From: Prochilodus magdalenae
Taxonomy: Eukaryota > Chordata > Actinopteri > Characiformes > Prochilodontidae
NCBI GenBank assembly: GCA_024036415.1
Contig: JAMWET010003067.1
Span: forward strand, 198,501-262,500
Length of the DNA stretch: 64,000 bases
Direction: 5' to 3'
This document shows positions 48,095 through 59,395 of this stretch, one piece after another. How positions within the stretch are numbered: the stretch's first letter is position 1; every line of letters begins with the position of its first letter. Under the pieces are notes generated by a model. That model did not search any database and had not been told where the DNA came from. It saw only the letters and a program-made list of their open reading frames with translations. A program made the translations under genes and the position numbers.

Positions 48095-48330
48095 ACTGTG
48101 TGTAAATCATTTGTAAACTGTATATTATTTGTCCATATATAGTTGGTTTATTGCTTGCATCTCGTGTATACTGTGTAGATTGTATTTTATAAATGTCTGT
48201 ATTTATTGTGTATATGTGGAGTCATTGTGTATATTGGTACAGTAGTAGACAGACAAAACTGCCGAAACCAAATTCCTTGTGTGTGTTATCATACTTGGCC
48301 GATAAACCTGATTCTGATTCCTTTAAGTAC
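48095..48330 (+). repeat. Non-LTR retroposon 3' tail
   Basis: Contains 'CAAATTCCTTGTGTGTGTTA', then 'CTTGGCCGATAAACCTGATT' and 'CTGATTC', the usual ending of L2-type fish elements. The 106-codon frame at 48206-48526 runs through it and is not a gene. Confidence 0.7.
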
Positions 48331-51300
48331 AGTTAACAGAAAAGCAAACAGACAAAAAAAAAAAAAAAACACTGCTGCTGTTCTTAGAACATGTGTCCAG
48401 ACCTCAATATCACTGAATGTACTCAAGACAACTCTGATTGTGAGAGGCAGAACATGCAACCTACTCCTAACACTGAACTTTGGAGATGTGAAAACAATAC
48501 CCCTGCAAACCGCTTGGAAAAGCTAAAGAAAACTCCATAAAAAAGAAAGGGAAGCTGTGATCAACAGGTGAATACACAAAATACTAAATATATATATATA
48601 TATATATATACATATTTTAATTCTATTTATTATTGAGGCTTCTGCCAAATTTTCTCTTAAATACCTTTTCTATGTTTTCTATCTAGCTTTTGTACATAAT
48701 AGCCATCCTGGCTGAAAGACAAATAAAAGGGCAGTCTTTGACTTTTGCATGTTACTGTATGTCCTACCAGCTTCTCAAAGACAAGTTACAGTTCAGTCTA
48801 ATAATTCAGACAGTTGTCAAGTCATACAATATTCTTAATGTGTTCATCAATGAAGGAATAGTTTGGAGGAGTGACAGTTTTTCCTTGTCCTCAGCTGTAG
48901 ACCAAATGCTACTTGAATTTCTGAGCTGCAATTACAAGGCTAATGTTAGCATCAGGCTAACTGCATTACTTAATAATCACACATTTGTTAAGTAATGTCA
49001 AATAAAACTGACTTAGGTGGTTCTGAACACCCCAAACTCCAGAACTGGTTACAGGATTTTTTATTTTTTTACAATTCCATATATTATAAAAAATATTCAA
49101 ATAAAGCATATAGTTAATATAGAAACACATCACATCAGAGATATATTTTCCACTTTTATTTTCATGTTTACAATTTTTAACCCTGCAGTTTCCCCACTTT
49201 GTCAATTACTTGACTACAATTTACAAGTGGGATTTTTTTTTTTTTTTTTGCATTACATTTTTTTACAGTTGAATTTGGTGTGTTGGGTGCAGAAAAAAGA
49301 TGTGCAGGGCACTGAACAGGACTGAAGACCCCTGCTTTAAAGGACAGAAAGACCTTTGCTGTTGTTGGAACCAAACATTTAATCTCAATTTGTTTTTATC
49401 TGGGTTTAACCATAATTTGAAAATGCCTGTGTATAATGCATATTTTCAATGTACAGCCTCTGTCATTTCAGCACATGCAGTTCACTCCATTGCTTTGCAT
49501 TTTATTATCCTTCTCCTGAAGAGATGAGGAACACACTTCACATTAACTCTCAAACAAACAGCAGAATGTCACAGTATTGTTCCGAGGAAGAAACCAGGAA
49601 TGCCATTTATCTGCTCAAGGAAACTGCTCTTCAAAGCCAAAAAGGTCGCTGGACAACAGCAAGAATAGCGGAATAGGCTACTCTAACCTAACCATACGGC
49701 ATCTACTGGCTGTAAACATTAAACCCAAACTAAATACCCAACGGCAGAAGACAATAAAACACAGACAACACATAAACACAAACACATCTTAAACAAACAA
49801 ACAACAACATTAACAACACATGTCTCTTTCAACCCAGCAGGAGTGCACACCATATGTCTTCCTGAAACTCAGAGTGTGTGGGGGACTCCACATTTGGACC
49901 CATCACAGAAAAGCGACTGCAGTCATCCAATATTGTAGACATGATGATTAGACTGTTAAACTTGTATAGTTAAAGCTCTTGTCTGTGGCCTTCGGCTATG
50001 AGCAATACAGAGAGCAATTCAGAGGGTTCCACTGAGTCCAAAAAATCTCTTCTCAGCTAGAACTGCATTCATACTCTCACTGACAACTGTGGTGATATAT
50101 ATCATGCAGATAATATTCTTGTGTCTGACTGTATTTTACTGCTATTCATATGAAGAGTTTTGCCAAAGGATAAAGGCTTTAATTTCAGTTTTTATTATAA
50201 ACTCTCCGCTGACATACATGCAACACAATCTGTTGTAGTAATATAATTCTTTTTCTTTAATTATATTTATCCTTTTTAATTATATTTTTTTACTTTTAGA
50301 ACCTATTTTAATATTGTAAAAAAAAGGCAAAGGATGTAGAATGTAATTATACAGTCTAATCTATAAAAAGCACTTGCTGTTTTATTGCTGAATGACCACT
50401 AGAAACCAAAGGAACTGCATACACTGTCAGCTCTCCATATAATATGTAGGACACTAAAAAGGTAGGGGCAACATGAGACAGCATACAGAATACAGCTCAT
50501 AAAATCTGCAGTTTATTCCAAAGAGCAGTAGAAGTTAAGAGTGCGGAAAGGTGAAACTGCAAGCGAATTGGACTCACTCTGACAAAATCCTTCCTGTTTC
50601 AATTAGAGTCCTATGCCTTCTACAGTATCACCTACAGACCAAGAGATGTTAATCTGATGCGTCTCTGATCTTGCACCATTGTCAGGATTCTACTCCCACT
50701 GGCAAAATCCTCTCTGGTGCAGCTTGAGTCAAAAGCTTTCGAAGACACAAGCTACAGACCAGTGGTCACCTGCAAATGTTTAATTGGAAATTGAGAAAGA
50801 AAAAACCTCCTTAATTTGTGCTTTAGTCCCTGAGAGCACAATTCAAGCTCAACATTTTCAACTCTTCCAAAGTGTCAACTTAAAATGTCCAACTTTACAT
50901 TTATCCCCCAACTCTTTAACTAACATATACACTAGGGTGCAAAACTGACCTACGCTGTACGTTTCATATGCAATATAACAGCTAGATTTATGTTTTAAAA
51001 CCAAACTCTGAACATGAAGCGAGATTAAAGGTCTGACAAGCTTAAGCTTTATAGAGCCAAGCATGCACTCTTAGTGAACACAGTCTGGTTTCAGAAGTGC
51101 TGTCAGGATTTTTTTTATCAGAATGAAACTGATGTGACTGTTAAGATTTCTGGTATTATATTTCCAGAATATTATACGGAGAGAAATGAATGATCATGTA
51201 ATGTAGTAATGAGGACAGTGTGTGTCAGTGTCTCAGAGTTCAAACAGAGGAGAGTGTGTGAAGTTCATTTTTACTTATGGCTGAAGGCAATAACACAGAA

Positions 51301-51590
51301 AGGATGTTATATTCATTAGGCTCTCCTAGTGCTGGCTGATATACTGTCTGTGCTGGTATACCGTATTACTGACACACTGTGATACTGCACTTCAGTTTTA
51401 GTGATATTATTGCAGATATATTTTATAGGTGCATTCTTGTTCTTAACTCTTAATGTAAGTGAAAGAGGGCTTTATTAATAAACAATTTTAAAACATTTAC
51501 ATTGGCCCATTGATCGAGACCTTATTACACATAATGTAAATAGCACCTGGACATTGGACAGCATTCTGCAGTCTTTATATATATACATAA
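48331..51590. other. Intergenic, AT-rich, no gene identified
   Basis: Frames of 65-102 codons at 48690-49792 and 50858-51064 have no recognised domain. Short (TA)n at 48588-48612 and poly-T at ~49230-49249. At ~51330 'GTGCTGGCTGATATACTGTC' resembles the edge of the possible element at 5052. Confidence 0.4.
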
Positions 51591-51593
51591 AAA

Positions 51594-51600
51594 GAAAAAA

Positions 51601-51672
<72 letters not shown>
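51594..51672. repeat. Poly-A run followed by (TA)n
   Basis: About 25 A residues run straight into a perfect TA array. Confidence 0.95.
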
Positions 51673-51674
<2 letters not shown>

Positions 51675-53030
51675 ATTATATCCCATAGCATGCTGCTGTA
51701 ACACGCCACCTGTCATCTTGCAAACATTATAAGCTGAATTATTCTGAATCATTAGTTCTACTTTTGTTACACCTGACCAGAAAACACAGATCCAGTAAAA
51801 TTTTCCACTGGCATAACTGTCTTGTTGTTGATTGCCTTGCAGTTCTTTGCACATTATGCTCTGTGTAACTATTGTTCCTGCCATAGTGAATGACTGCTGC
51901 TTTCTCTCTTACCTTCCTCATCATTAGCACTGAGAGAAATCTTGCATGGTACATCAACTTTCCAACTGCATAATATCTAATCCGTTGTACTAACAGGCAC
52001 GTTTAAGCTCCTTGCTATGGCTCTACCTGCAACTGTTTCCTTTTCGCTGCTGTTTAATAGCGTTGTGCCTGAGAAGGATCTTTTCCTCCTTCACTATTAT
52101 TATTACATGTTACATAAAATCTACCAAACTCAACAAAACTTCAACCAGTGAAATCTTCAGCTAATGAAATTAACCCAACTAAAATAAATAAATATAACTA
52201 TCTCTCTCTCTCTATAGATGTATTTTGTATTTTTCTCAATAATTTTTTTATTTTTATGCTTACAAAACACACTGCATTATTCACATTAATTAGTACTACG
52301 ACAAAAGACACTTTGTGTAGAGAAAGGGCGAAAATAACTATATAATTACATCATGATACATCAAGCTGTTTTTCTGAGATTTATATGGAACTTGGAAGTT
52401 TAAATAGAATTAAATAATACTATTTTTAAAGCTTAAATAATAATAATAATAATAAAAAGAAGAAGAAGAACAAGAAACTTCTTTATAAAGGTCTTATTGT
52501 ACTCAATTACAGTAGTAAGTGCATTTTCATTTCTGCTTTTTTACCTGACAATATAAACAAACATGATCTAGAAGGTGAAGAGTTTTTAATTCTTAATTTT
52601 GTCATGTATTTGCTTGTATTTGGTTTCAGTCACTCTCAAAGCGTTCTTGTCTTTTCCTTTGCTGTGTTTAGCCTTGTTAGCTTTTTTCCCTTACTACTTA
52701 AGAGTAAGGGTATACAAGCTCTGAGAAAACAGTACAGGGCTACAATCCAACTTTTTTATGAAAATTCATAATTGTTTTTTTTTTTTTAATCTGAACTAAG
52801 AAATGACAGTATGCTGTTTACATAACCACTTGAATAATCAAGATAACTGCAGAAATCATCTATTATGATCAGATCATGACTGGTAAGTGCATGTAAATGT
52901 GTTCTTAAGGCTCAGACGATGCCCACGATACACACTGAAAAAAAGCACACTGACACAAGTTATCAATTACAAATCAGGAATTGTCATACTGTCCATGTGT
53001 GTACATTCAAAGTGGTTAAAAGAACAGGAA
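51673..53030. other. Intergenic, AT-rich, no gene identified
   Basis: No coding signal or repeat family recognised apart from short AAT/AAG triplet runs near 52438-52470. Confidence 0.4.
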
Positions 53031-53032
<2 letters not shown>

Positions 53033-53111
<79 letters not shown>

Positions 53112-53116
53112 TATAA
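53033..53116. repeat. (TA)n microsatellite
   Basis: TA array with one GTA interruption near 53092. Confidence 0.95.
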
Positions 53117-54060
53117 AGCATCAGAATACTTTCCCTTTAGTGTATTCAGACATACAGTACATACTGATACTGAATTTCATCAGTACCTGCACTACACTCA
53201 CATAAATCTCACCAGGAGCTGCTGACCCACACTGTATATTACAGATGTCCACCCAGAGAGTCTGTTCATTGCTATTTTGTGTTTATGCTGTTTGTTGTGC
53301 TGGAGAAACAAACATGACCAGTAATCTATAGAGAGGAAATCAAATGATATAGACAGCTATAAAGACAGCAAATAAAAACAGAACCAGCTCGAAACGACTG
53401 CTGACTGTGTCTCAGTGTAATATGATGGAGTCATGAGAGATGGAGAAAGAGTGGACAGAGAGTGAGACGTCATGGATAATGGATGGAGCTGCCCTGAGAG
53501 AGGGAGAAAGAGAGTATAGTGTAGAGACTGATAGGGTAAAATAAAGCTTCAAGGGCAGACACTGACAACACATCCATTCACACTTCGTTTTCTCTCCAAA
53601 CAAGACATTAGTCTGGTGGCAAAAGGCAAATTCCACTCGTGATTCCGCTTTGAACAAGTTAACAGCAGCAGCAGCGTGTGTCTCTAGCCCTTCACCCTCC
53701 GCCCTGAAGGATTTCCAGGAGTCCAATTATCTAATTTACTGAACTGTCGAGAGCGACAGGAGAACCCGTGTAGCACGTTAAGATTTTCTTAGCTCTCCAT
53801 TAAAGCAGCCAGAGCATCTGTGCGTGCGCAGCGCGAGTTACAGCCCAGTAAACAATGGTCGTCCGTGGACGTCGAAATGTGTTGAAATACAGTCAGACCC
53901 GTGATTTCAACGTTGCTTCAACGGTTCAAACGGTCCAAATGTTCACTAGGAGCCAACAGACCCAATTAAAAACTGATTTTAACAAATTAGTTAAATGCAA
54001 TTAAAACCAGCACGTACTCTTCTATCGCGCTGTCCCAGAGGAGCTACGGATAACTCCGGT
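53117..54060. other. Non-coding approach to the CpG-rich block
   Basis: The minus frame 53412-53726 (104 codons) has no recognisable domain. CpG density begins to rise from about 53820 (GTGCGTGCGCAGCGCGAG). Confidence 0.4.
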
Positions 54061-54650
54061 AACCGTCCACACTTGCGTGCTGCAGGGTGACAGTGTGCGC
54101 GCGAGCGCCCGGCAGACTCAAACCTAAGAAACTCGCGCGCTCTCATCCATCACGCATCTATCCATCCACGCCGTACACTCACCGTTTCTCCGGTAGCCTC
54201 CTCTCCTCTCAAAGCCCGCGGTCTCCTCCGAGCTAGTAACTTCATCTGTGTGCGCGAGGGCGGCGAGAGAGTCCGCGTCCCGGTCAGCGCTTTTACGAGC
54301 GAAGGGGATGGCGAGAGGCGCGCGTGCGTCTGAGCGCGTGGACGCGCCGTGAGTGTTCAGGAGCGCGCGGGTCGGACACGGCACGTGCGCACATTGTGAA
54401 GTTCGTTTCAGTTTAATACAGAGAAGAGTAGAGTAGAGTAGAGAAGAGAAGAGAAGAGAAGAGAAGAGAAGAGAAGAGAAGAGAAGAGAAGAGAAGAGAA
54501 GAGAAGAGAAGAGAAGAGAAGAGAAGAGAAGAGTGAACACACTCGACTTCTCACATCTCCACAGAGTGAACGGATAGGATGGGGACGTTGGAGTAAATGG
54601 AACAGCATCTCCGCCAGTCAGAGACAAGCGAGAGTGACGTATCCTTCCCG
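54060..54650 (-). promoter_or_regulatory. CpG-rich promoter-like block with a candidate first exon
   Basis: The strongest CpG-rich stretch in the window outside b4galt6 (for example GCGCGAGCGCCCGGCAG and GGCGAGAGGCGCGCGTGCGT). On the minus strand a consensus donor, AAACG|GTGAGTG, lies near 54182. A first exon could therefore run from about 54183 to 54640 or less. The 167-codon minus frame 54124-54627 includes the GAGAA array and reads past the donor, so it is unlikely to be protein. It may be the start of the opsin transcript (12 kb upstream of its ATG) or of an unrelated non-coding RNA. Confidence 0.45.
54421..54533. repeat. (GAGAA)n pentanucleotide array
   Basis: About 18 near-perfect GAGAA units after three GAGTA variants. 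It lies inside the CpG-rich block and gives a Leu-Phe-Ser-Ser frame on the minus strand. Confidence 0.95.
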
Positions 54651-54940
54651 GACACGCCCACTTTAGTAGACGATTTGAACTAAAAAATATTAATATATTT
54701 TTTCTTGTTTCTTTTTTTTAAATTTGATTTTAGCTACTTTATACGTTACTTAAATGACAATAGTCGAACTATTTAAAGAGCAGTCTTTCAGGTTAGCATT
54801 AGCATGGATATCAACCACGCTAGTGCTAACATTTCACTTCACAATGAAACGGCCGTTTTGCCTGTTCAGTCTTAATCATGGCTTCTTGCAGTAACAAGTC
54901 ATTCACCTGGTTTCACTTAACTCAAGTTTGTAGTTTAGAG

Positions 54941-55375
54941 CAGGGGTTCTTAACCTTTACTGTTCAAGAGCCCACCTGATAATAACCACACAGCATAGCA
55001 GCCCACCAGAAAGCTAAAATAATTTTTTTAAATACAAATTCTCCAAGAAATTTAGTTACAGAAAAATAACATGATATGACCAAATTTGAACAATGTAGCT
55101 AAGTAAGCGCCCTGAGAAACCTCTCTGTCAGTGGCTAGCTAGTGGCTATGCTGTTTTAAACTGAAGATGTTAAACTTACTTGCCACAGCGATTTTTTTAT
55201 TTGTGTACATTGACATACATGTGTATTAATATACTTAATAGAACACTAATAAGGTTATATGTGACATTTCCACCCCACTACAAACTACTACCTTTACATG
55301 GGTACAGGCCTCGGACCACTAGAGGATGCTTCCCAGCCCACTGACTGTCCACAGCCCAAAGGTTGAGAAACCCTG
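54941..55375. mobile_element. Non-autonomous hAT-like element
   Basis: Starts CAGGGGTTCTTAACCTTTAC and ends CCAAAGGTTGAGAAACCCTG, so the ends are inverted repeats of the CAGGGGTTCTCAACCTTTG type known from hAT elements. The flanking 8-mers GTTTAGAG and GTTTAGGT agree at 6 of 8 positions, consistent with a worn 8-bp target duplication. At 435 bp there is no transposase. Confidence 0.88.
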
Positions 55376-56165
55376 GTTTAGGTAAACCACAGTAATAGTT
55401 TACATCAATTTAAACCTCAGAAAACTTTGGTAAATCTGCTCTGTCCTGCTTTTTACAGTGCATCTGCTTTTGAGCAAAGTCTCAGAACAATCCACTGGAT
55501 CACGTAAGAATACACGTCTGGGTGCCACCATGAGAAGTTTTGGTCCTAATGTGGGTGGCAAAGTAGGCTTACTAGAAAGAGAACAACCTGATTAGTGACA
55601 TTTTAAACCCATCCAGCGTTTGTGAAGGTGGAGCTCAAAATATGGGGCATTGGTGCGCTAGCCCATTCTGATGGATGAGAAATCTGTCGTTTGTATGATT
55701 GTAGTGCATGTTATTAGCGCTAAAGCGTCGCCTAAGAACTGCAGTTAGTATGTGTTGAAAACACATTGTATGCACTTAAACAATCCCTTTTTTCAAAGGT
55801 GCAGCAGTGGAAAATTCTGCCACTGTAAGCAGACTGAAGCAGTGAGTGGACAGACCATGCTACTAAAGCTCTCCGTTTTCTAATTGTGTGAGGGTGCGTT
55901 TAGCTCCTCAACTACCTAAAATGTGCTTAACACTGAAATAGTACATCTGCCAAATAATCAGAAAAATCAACCGCAACAAAACTGTGAGCTCAATCATCAC
56001 AGTTCAATAAAAAACTAAAATTGGGAGTGTGTTATCATTTTAAATGACTTTGTTTTTTTGTTTCCATTTATAAAGTTTGACTGGAACTTAAAAAAAACCT
56101 CTCTTTTATTGAGAAGAGTTCTAAGCTTACGTATTGGTGTGTTTTATGAGGCAAACTAGTATGAC
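55376..56165. other. Intergenic, no gene identified
   Basis: No frame over 60 codons with meaning and no repeat family recognised. Confidence 0.4.
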
Positions 56166-56169
56166 CACT

Positions 56170-56525
56170 TATCTAATATGCTGTTAGTCTTCCAACCCAC
56201 CACGCATAGACTCTACAAGCCCCTGAAAGTGACTTGTTGTTTCAGGACAACCCATAGGTGCTAGATCAGATTGAGATCTGGGGAATTTGGATGTCAAGAC
56301 AACATCTTGAACTTCTCATCTTGAATTGTTTCTCAAACCAGTGTGGCAGGGCACATTATCCGTCTGTAAGGTGCCAGTCCAATCTAAAAATACTCTTGCC
56401 ATGTAGAGGTGTATCTGATCAGGGACTATTTACTGTACTGCTTATGTACTGTTTTAGTGTTGTCCATCAGAACAGTGCCCTGAGCATCACACTCTCTCCA
56501 CTTCAGATGATGTTATAAGGTGAAT
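56170..56525. repeat. Decayed DNA-transposon-derived repeat
   Basis: Landmarks 'GATCAGATTGAGATCTGGGG', 'GTGTGGCAGGGCACATTATC' and 'GAACAGTGCCCTGAGCATCA' belong to a common fish repeat derived from a DNA transposon. Class uncertain. The 86-codon plus frame at 56258 is a shadow. Confidence 0.6.
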
Positions 56526-56899
56526 GAACCCATACTGAGTCTTGCTGCTCAGTCTGCACTGACAGAATGTCTTACATACCCCACATACCTTTAGTTTTGT
56601 TCTCTTTGAATTAAGAGCCAAAAGAAGCTTGCTGATTACAGAAAGTGATCCATGTACATAAAGCATTAATGTACAAAAGTAAGAGCTAATATTTCTTTAG
56701 TTTTTATATACTTTGAACTGTTCTTTCTATATTATATATAGCGTTATATATAGTGTTAAGGCAGGCAGGCCACAAAATCAAGCTCAGTTTCAAATTACCA
56801 GTTGCTATCAGCTGATCACCAACTAGACATAGAACAAAAAGCTGCCCACTTGCACGGTTTCCCCTGCAGCCACTTTGCAATCCGCCGTTAGCCCAAATA

Positions 56900-57475
56900 G
56901 TGGATAGTAATATATTGGATGACTTTTTACTTCATTTTATTTAATTTTGATGTCAAATATCTTACTTTTTACTCCACCACGTTATGTGAAACCTACACTG
57001 ACATCATCTACTGACCCTATCCTACTTTTTAAGGTTTGTTACAAGTGCCCATTTTTTGTCATTCCTTTTGGTTTCAGTATGCATAAAAACATCACCGTTC
57101 AGAGTACAGTGTGCATTTTGCTTTGATCTTGTTTTGATCGGTGGACAGAGCTTGGTTCTACCTAAAGGAAACTGTTTGCCATCAGTGTTTTGTGCTTGTG
57201 ATAGTTTAGTAGACATCAGTGTCAGACTAATTAATGACCTTCTGTTAAAAGACTGGTGGAGCGAGAGTGACAGTAGAGTCTCTTCACCTCCAATAAGTTG
57301 ATTAAAAGTCTTGTTCCATAAATGATTATAGTACATTAGAGCCATAATAATTCATTCTACTTTTACTTTCCACACTTAAGTACATTTGGAGGCAAATACT
57401 TTTGTACATTTACTCAAGTGGAGGTCTAAAGGAAGGAACTTCAACTTTGTACTTTGTCCATCACTGCTCTGGTCA
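56900..57475. mobile_element. Probable hAT-like dispersed element
   Basis: Contains 'TCTTACTTTTTACTCCACCA' and, at the right, 'TTTACTCAAGTGGAGGTCTA' and 'TACTTTGTCCATCACTG'. These are typical of a very common fish element with CAGTGATGGACAAAGTA-type ends. The left boundary is uncertain. The overlapping plus and minus frames at 57022-57345 have no known domain. Confidence 0.5.
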
Positions 57476-57838
57476 TTCATGCCTGTTCTGTGTCCTCTGT
57501 CTGTCTTAAGCTTTCCATGCATGCACATGGAAGTGTAGGAAGGTCTAGAGCTATACCACTAAATGTAGCTTACTGTAACAGCTACATGACATAGTTGGGA
57601 CTGAAATACTGCAGTTAATTTTCAGGGTCTAGATACCATGAGGAAAATGCACCAAATTAAAATACGTATGTATTTATTAAACTAAACTTGACAACAGGAA
57701 TAGTCTTATTGTGTGTGCATTATATTACGGTTATGATGGACATAACACATGTTATATATAAAAGATGCTAAAAAATTGCTGAAACCGACATGCGATTTTG
57801 CAGTCTGGCAATGGCATATGTATCCCCCAGTTATATAA

Positions 57839-58110
57839 CACTCATTGCCAAAAGAATAGTTGCACCCAGAAGAAAGTGTCGGATGGCAGTGGTATTGGGA
57901 AGGAAGGAACAATAAATGATGATACATTTAGACTGATATGGCCCATATTTATTGAGCTATCGGAAGATGCCAGAAGTCGTAGGAGTTGTAGTGGTTGCTA
58001 ATGATGTTCTGCGATAATCCATCCCATGCAGCCATGAATATTCCTACACAGTTCCTGCAGATTTTGCGGTAGGGGTGAAGGTGGAAGGGTAACAGGCCTT
58101 CTGGATGCAT
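57839..58110. mobile_element. Inverted end fragment of the AGTTGCACCCAGAAGG TIR family
   Basis: Starts CACTCATTGCCAAAAGAATA, then GTTGCACCCAGAAGAAAGTG, and runs as the reverse complement of the right half of 63053-63646 ('GGAACAATAAATGATGATAC', 'TTAGACTGATATGGCCCATA', 'CCATGAATATTCCTACACAG'). The other end is missing or unrecognisable. Confidence 0.75.
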
Positions 58111-59000
58111 CAAACCCTTCATCCTGGTGCTGACCATGATGCCTCCCCACACTGATTCTGAGTCAGTACCAGGCACTTTAAGCATTGCAGTCTATGGTGA
58201 TGATGACATGGTGTTAAGGGCAGCCATTGTAACAGTCTGCATGCATGGAATTCTGCACTGAGCAGCCACCTGCCAATGCTGCTTTTGTGCAGCAGATGAA
58301 GTGGGCTCAGTTTTTGCTTCTTTTTTAATTAGGTCTCACTAAGTAAGGTCAGAACACTGGCAACCCATGCGCTTTACATCAAATGAAGTGTGTGATGATG
58401 TTACTAATCGAAATGACATGTTTGTAATGGAAATTCAGATACTGTGTATCAAAATATAGAAGCACTAACACCAGCTCTGAGAGTGTTTTGGGGCTGAGAC
58501 AGAACGAGTTAACACCTGACTGTGGTATTTTATCATTGGCCCATATTGCACCTCTTAAGCCCTGAATTGTGGGAATGTGTTCTAGGCACTGTGAACAGTA
58601 ACTGAACTGCATCTTCATGAAGGATTTCCATCTCTAGTAACCTGATGGATTACTGGGTTTGATTAAGCATGTGCTATGCTATTTCAATCTGTGCGCTCAC
58701 CAAACAATAGTCTGCGGTTTACGAATAGAATAATATGGATATCCATTGTCAGTTATATTTGACTCTGTTTCCCCTCTAAACTATGACAGCACATACATGC
58801 ATTAATGAAGGAAAGCTATTTAAGGGATGTGATTTATTGTATTTACTGAAGTAAAGGGAAAGCTGTCATGAAAGTGAGCTATCTGAACAGGCTTTAAGAT
58901 TTATGAATAATTAGCTAATGGCTGAATATAGCAAATTAAAAGATTTTGCTTACAACTGCATAGGTCTTGCTCTCTCTCATAGGGCACTCCCACAGGATCA
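58111..59000. other. Intergenic, no gene identified
   Basis: The first part (58111-58260) may be more transposon-derived sequence. No conserved frame is present. Confidence 0.4.
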
Positions 59001-59004
59001 CTAC

Positions 59005-59395
59005 AGAGCAGATATTATGTGGGTGGTGGGTCATTCTCAGCATTGCAGTACACTGACATGGTGCTGATGTCAGTGGATCAGACACAGCAGTGCTGCTGGA
59101 GTGTTTAAACACTGTGTCCACTCACTGTTCACTCTCTCAGACACTCCCACCTTGTGGGTCCATCTTGTAGATGTTAAGTCAGAGATGATAGCACATATGC
59201 TGCGGTACAGTTTGTGTTGGTCATACTCTAGTCTTTCAATAGTGGTCACAGGACCCGCCACAGGATGCTGTTGACTAGATAGTTTTGGCTGGTGGACGAT
59301 TGAGCAGTGACACTGAGGTCTTTCTTTCAGAATTCCAGCTGTCGCTGATCCACTCACACCACCATGTCATATACAGTAGTGTATATATAAATAAA
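59005..59395. repeat. Dispersed fish repeat (DNA-transposon type)
   Basis: Contains 'GGGTGGTGGGTCATTCTCAG', 'TACACTGACATGGTGCTGAT', 'GATCAGACACAGCAGTGCTG' and 'GTGGTCACAGGACCCGCC'. These are landmarks of a well-known repeated element in many teleosts. A short inverted fragment of it is at ~4800-4900. Open frames on both strands are shadows. Confidence 0.7.

Noticed and set aside
54124..54627. 167-codon minus-strand open frame
   Set aside because: Half of it is the (GAGAA)n array read as Leu-Phe-Ser-Ser, it crosses a strong splice donor, and no domain is visible. Treated as a promoter or first-exon region instead.
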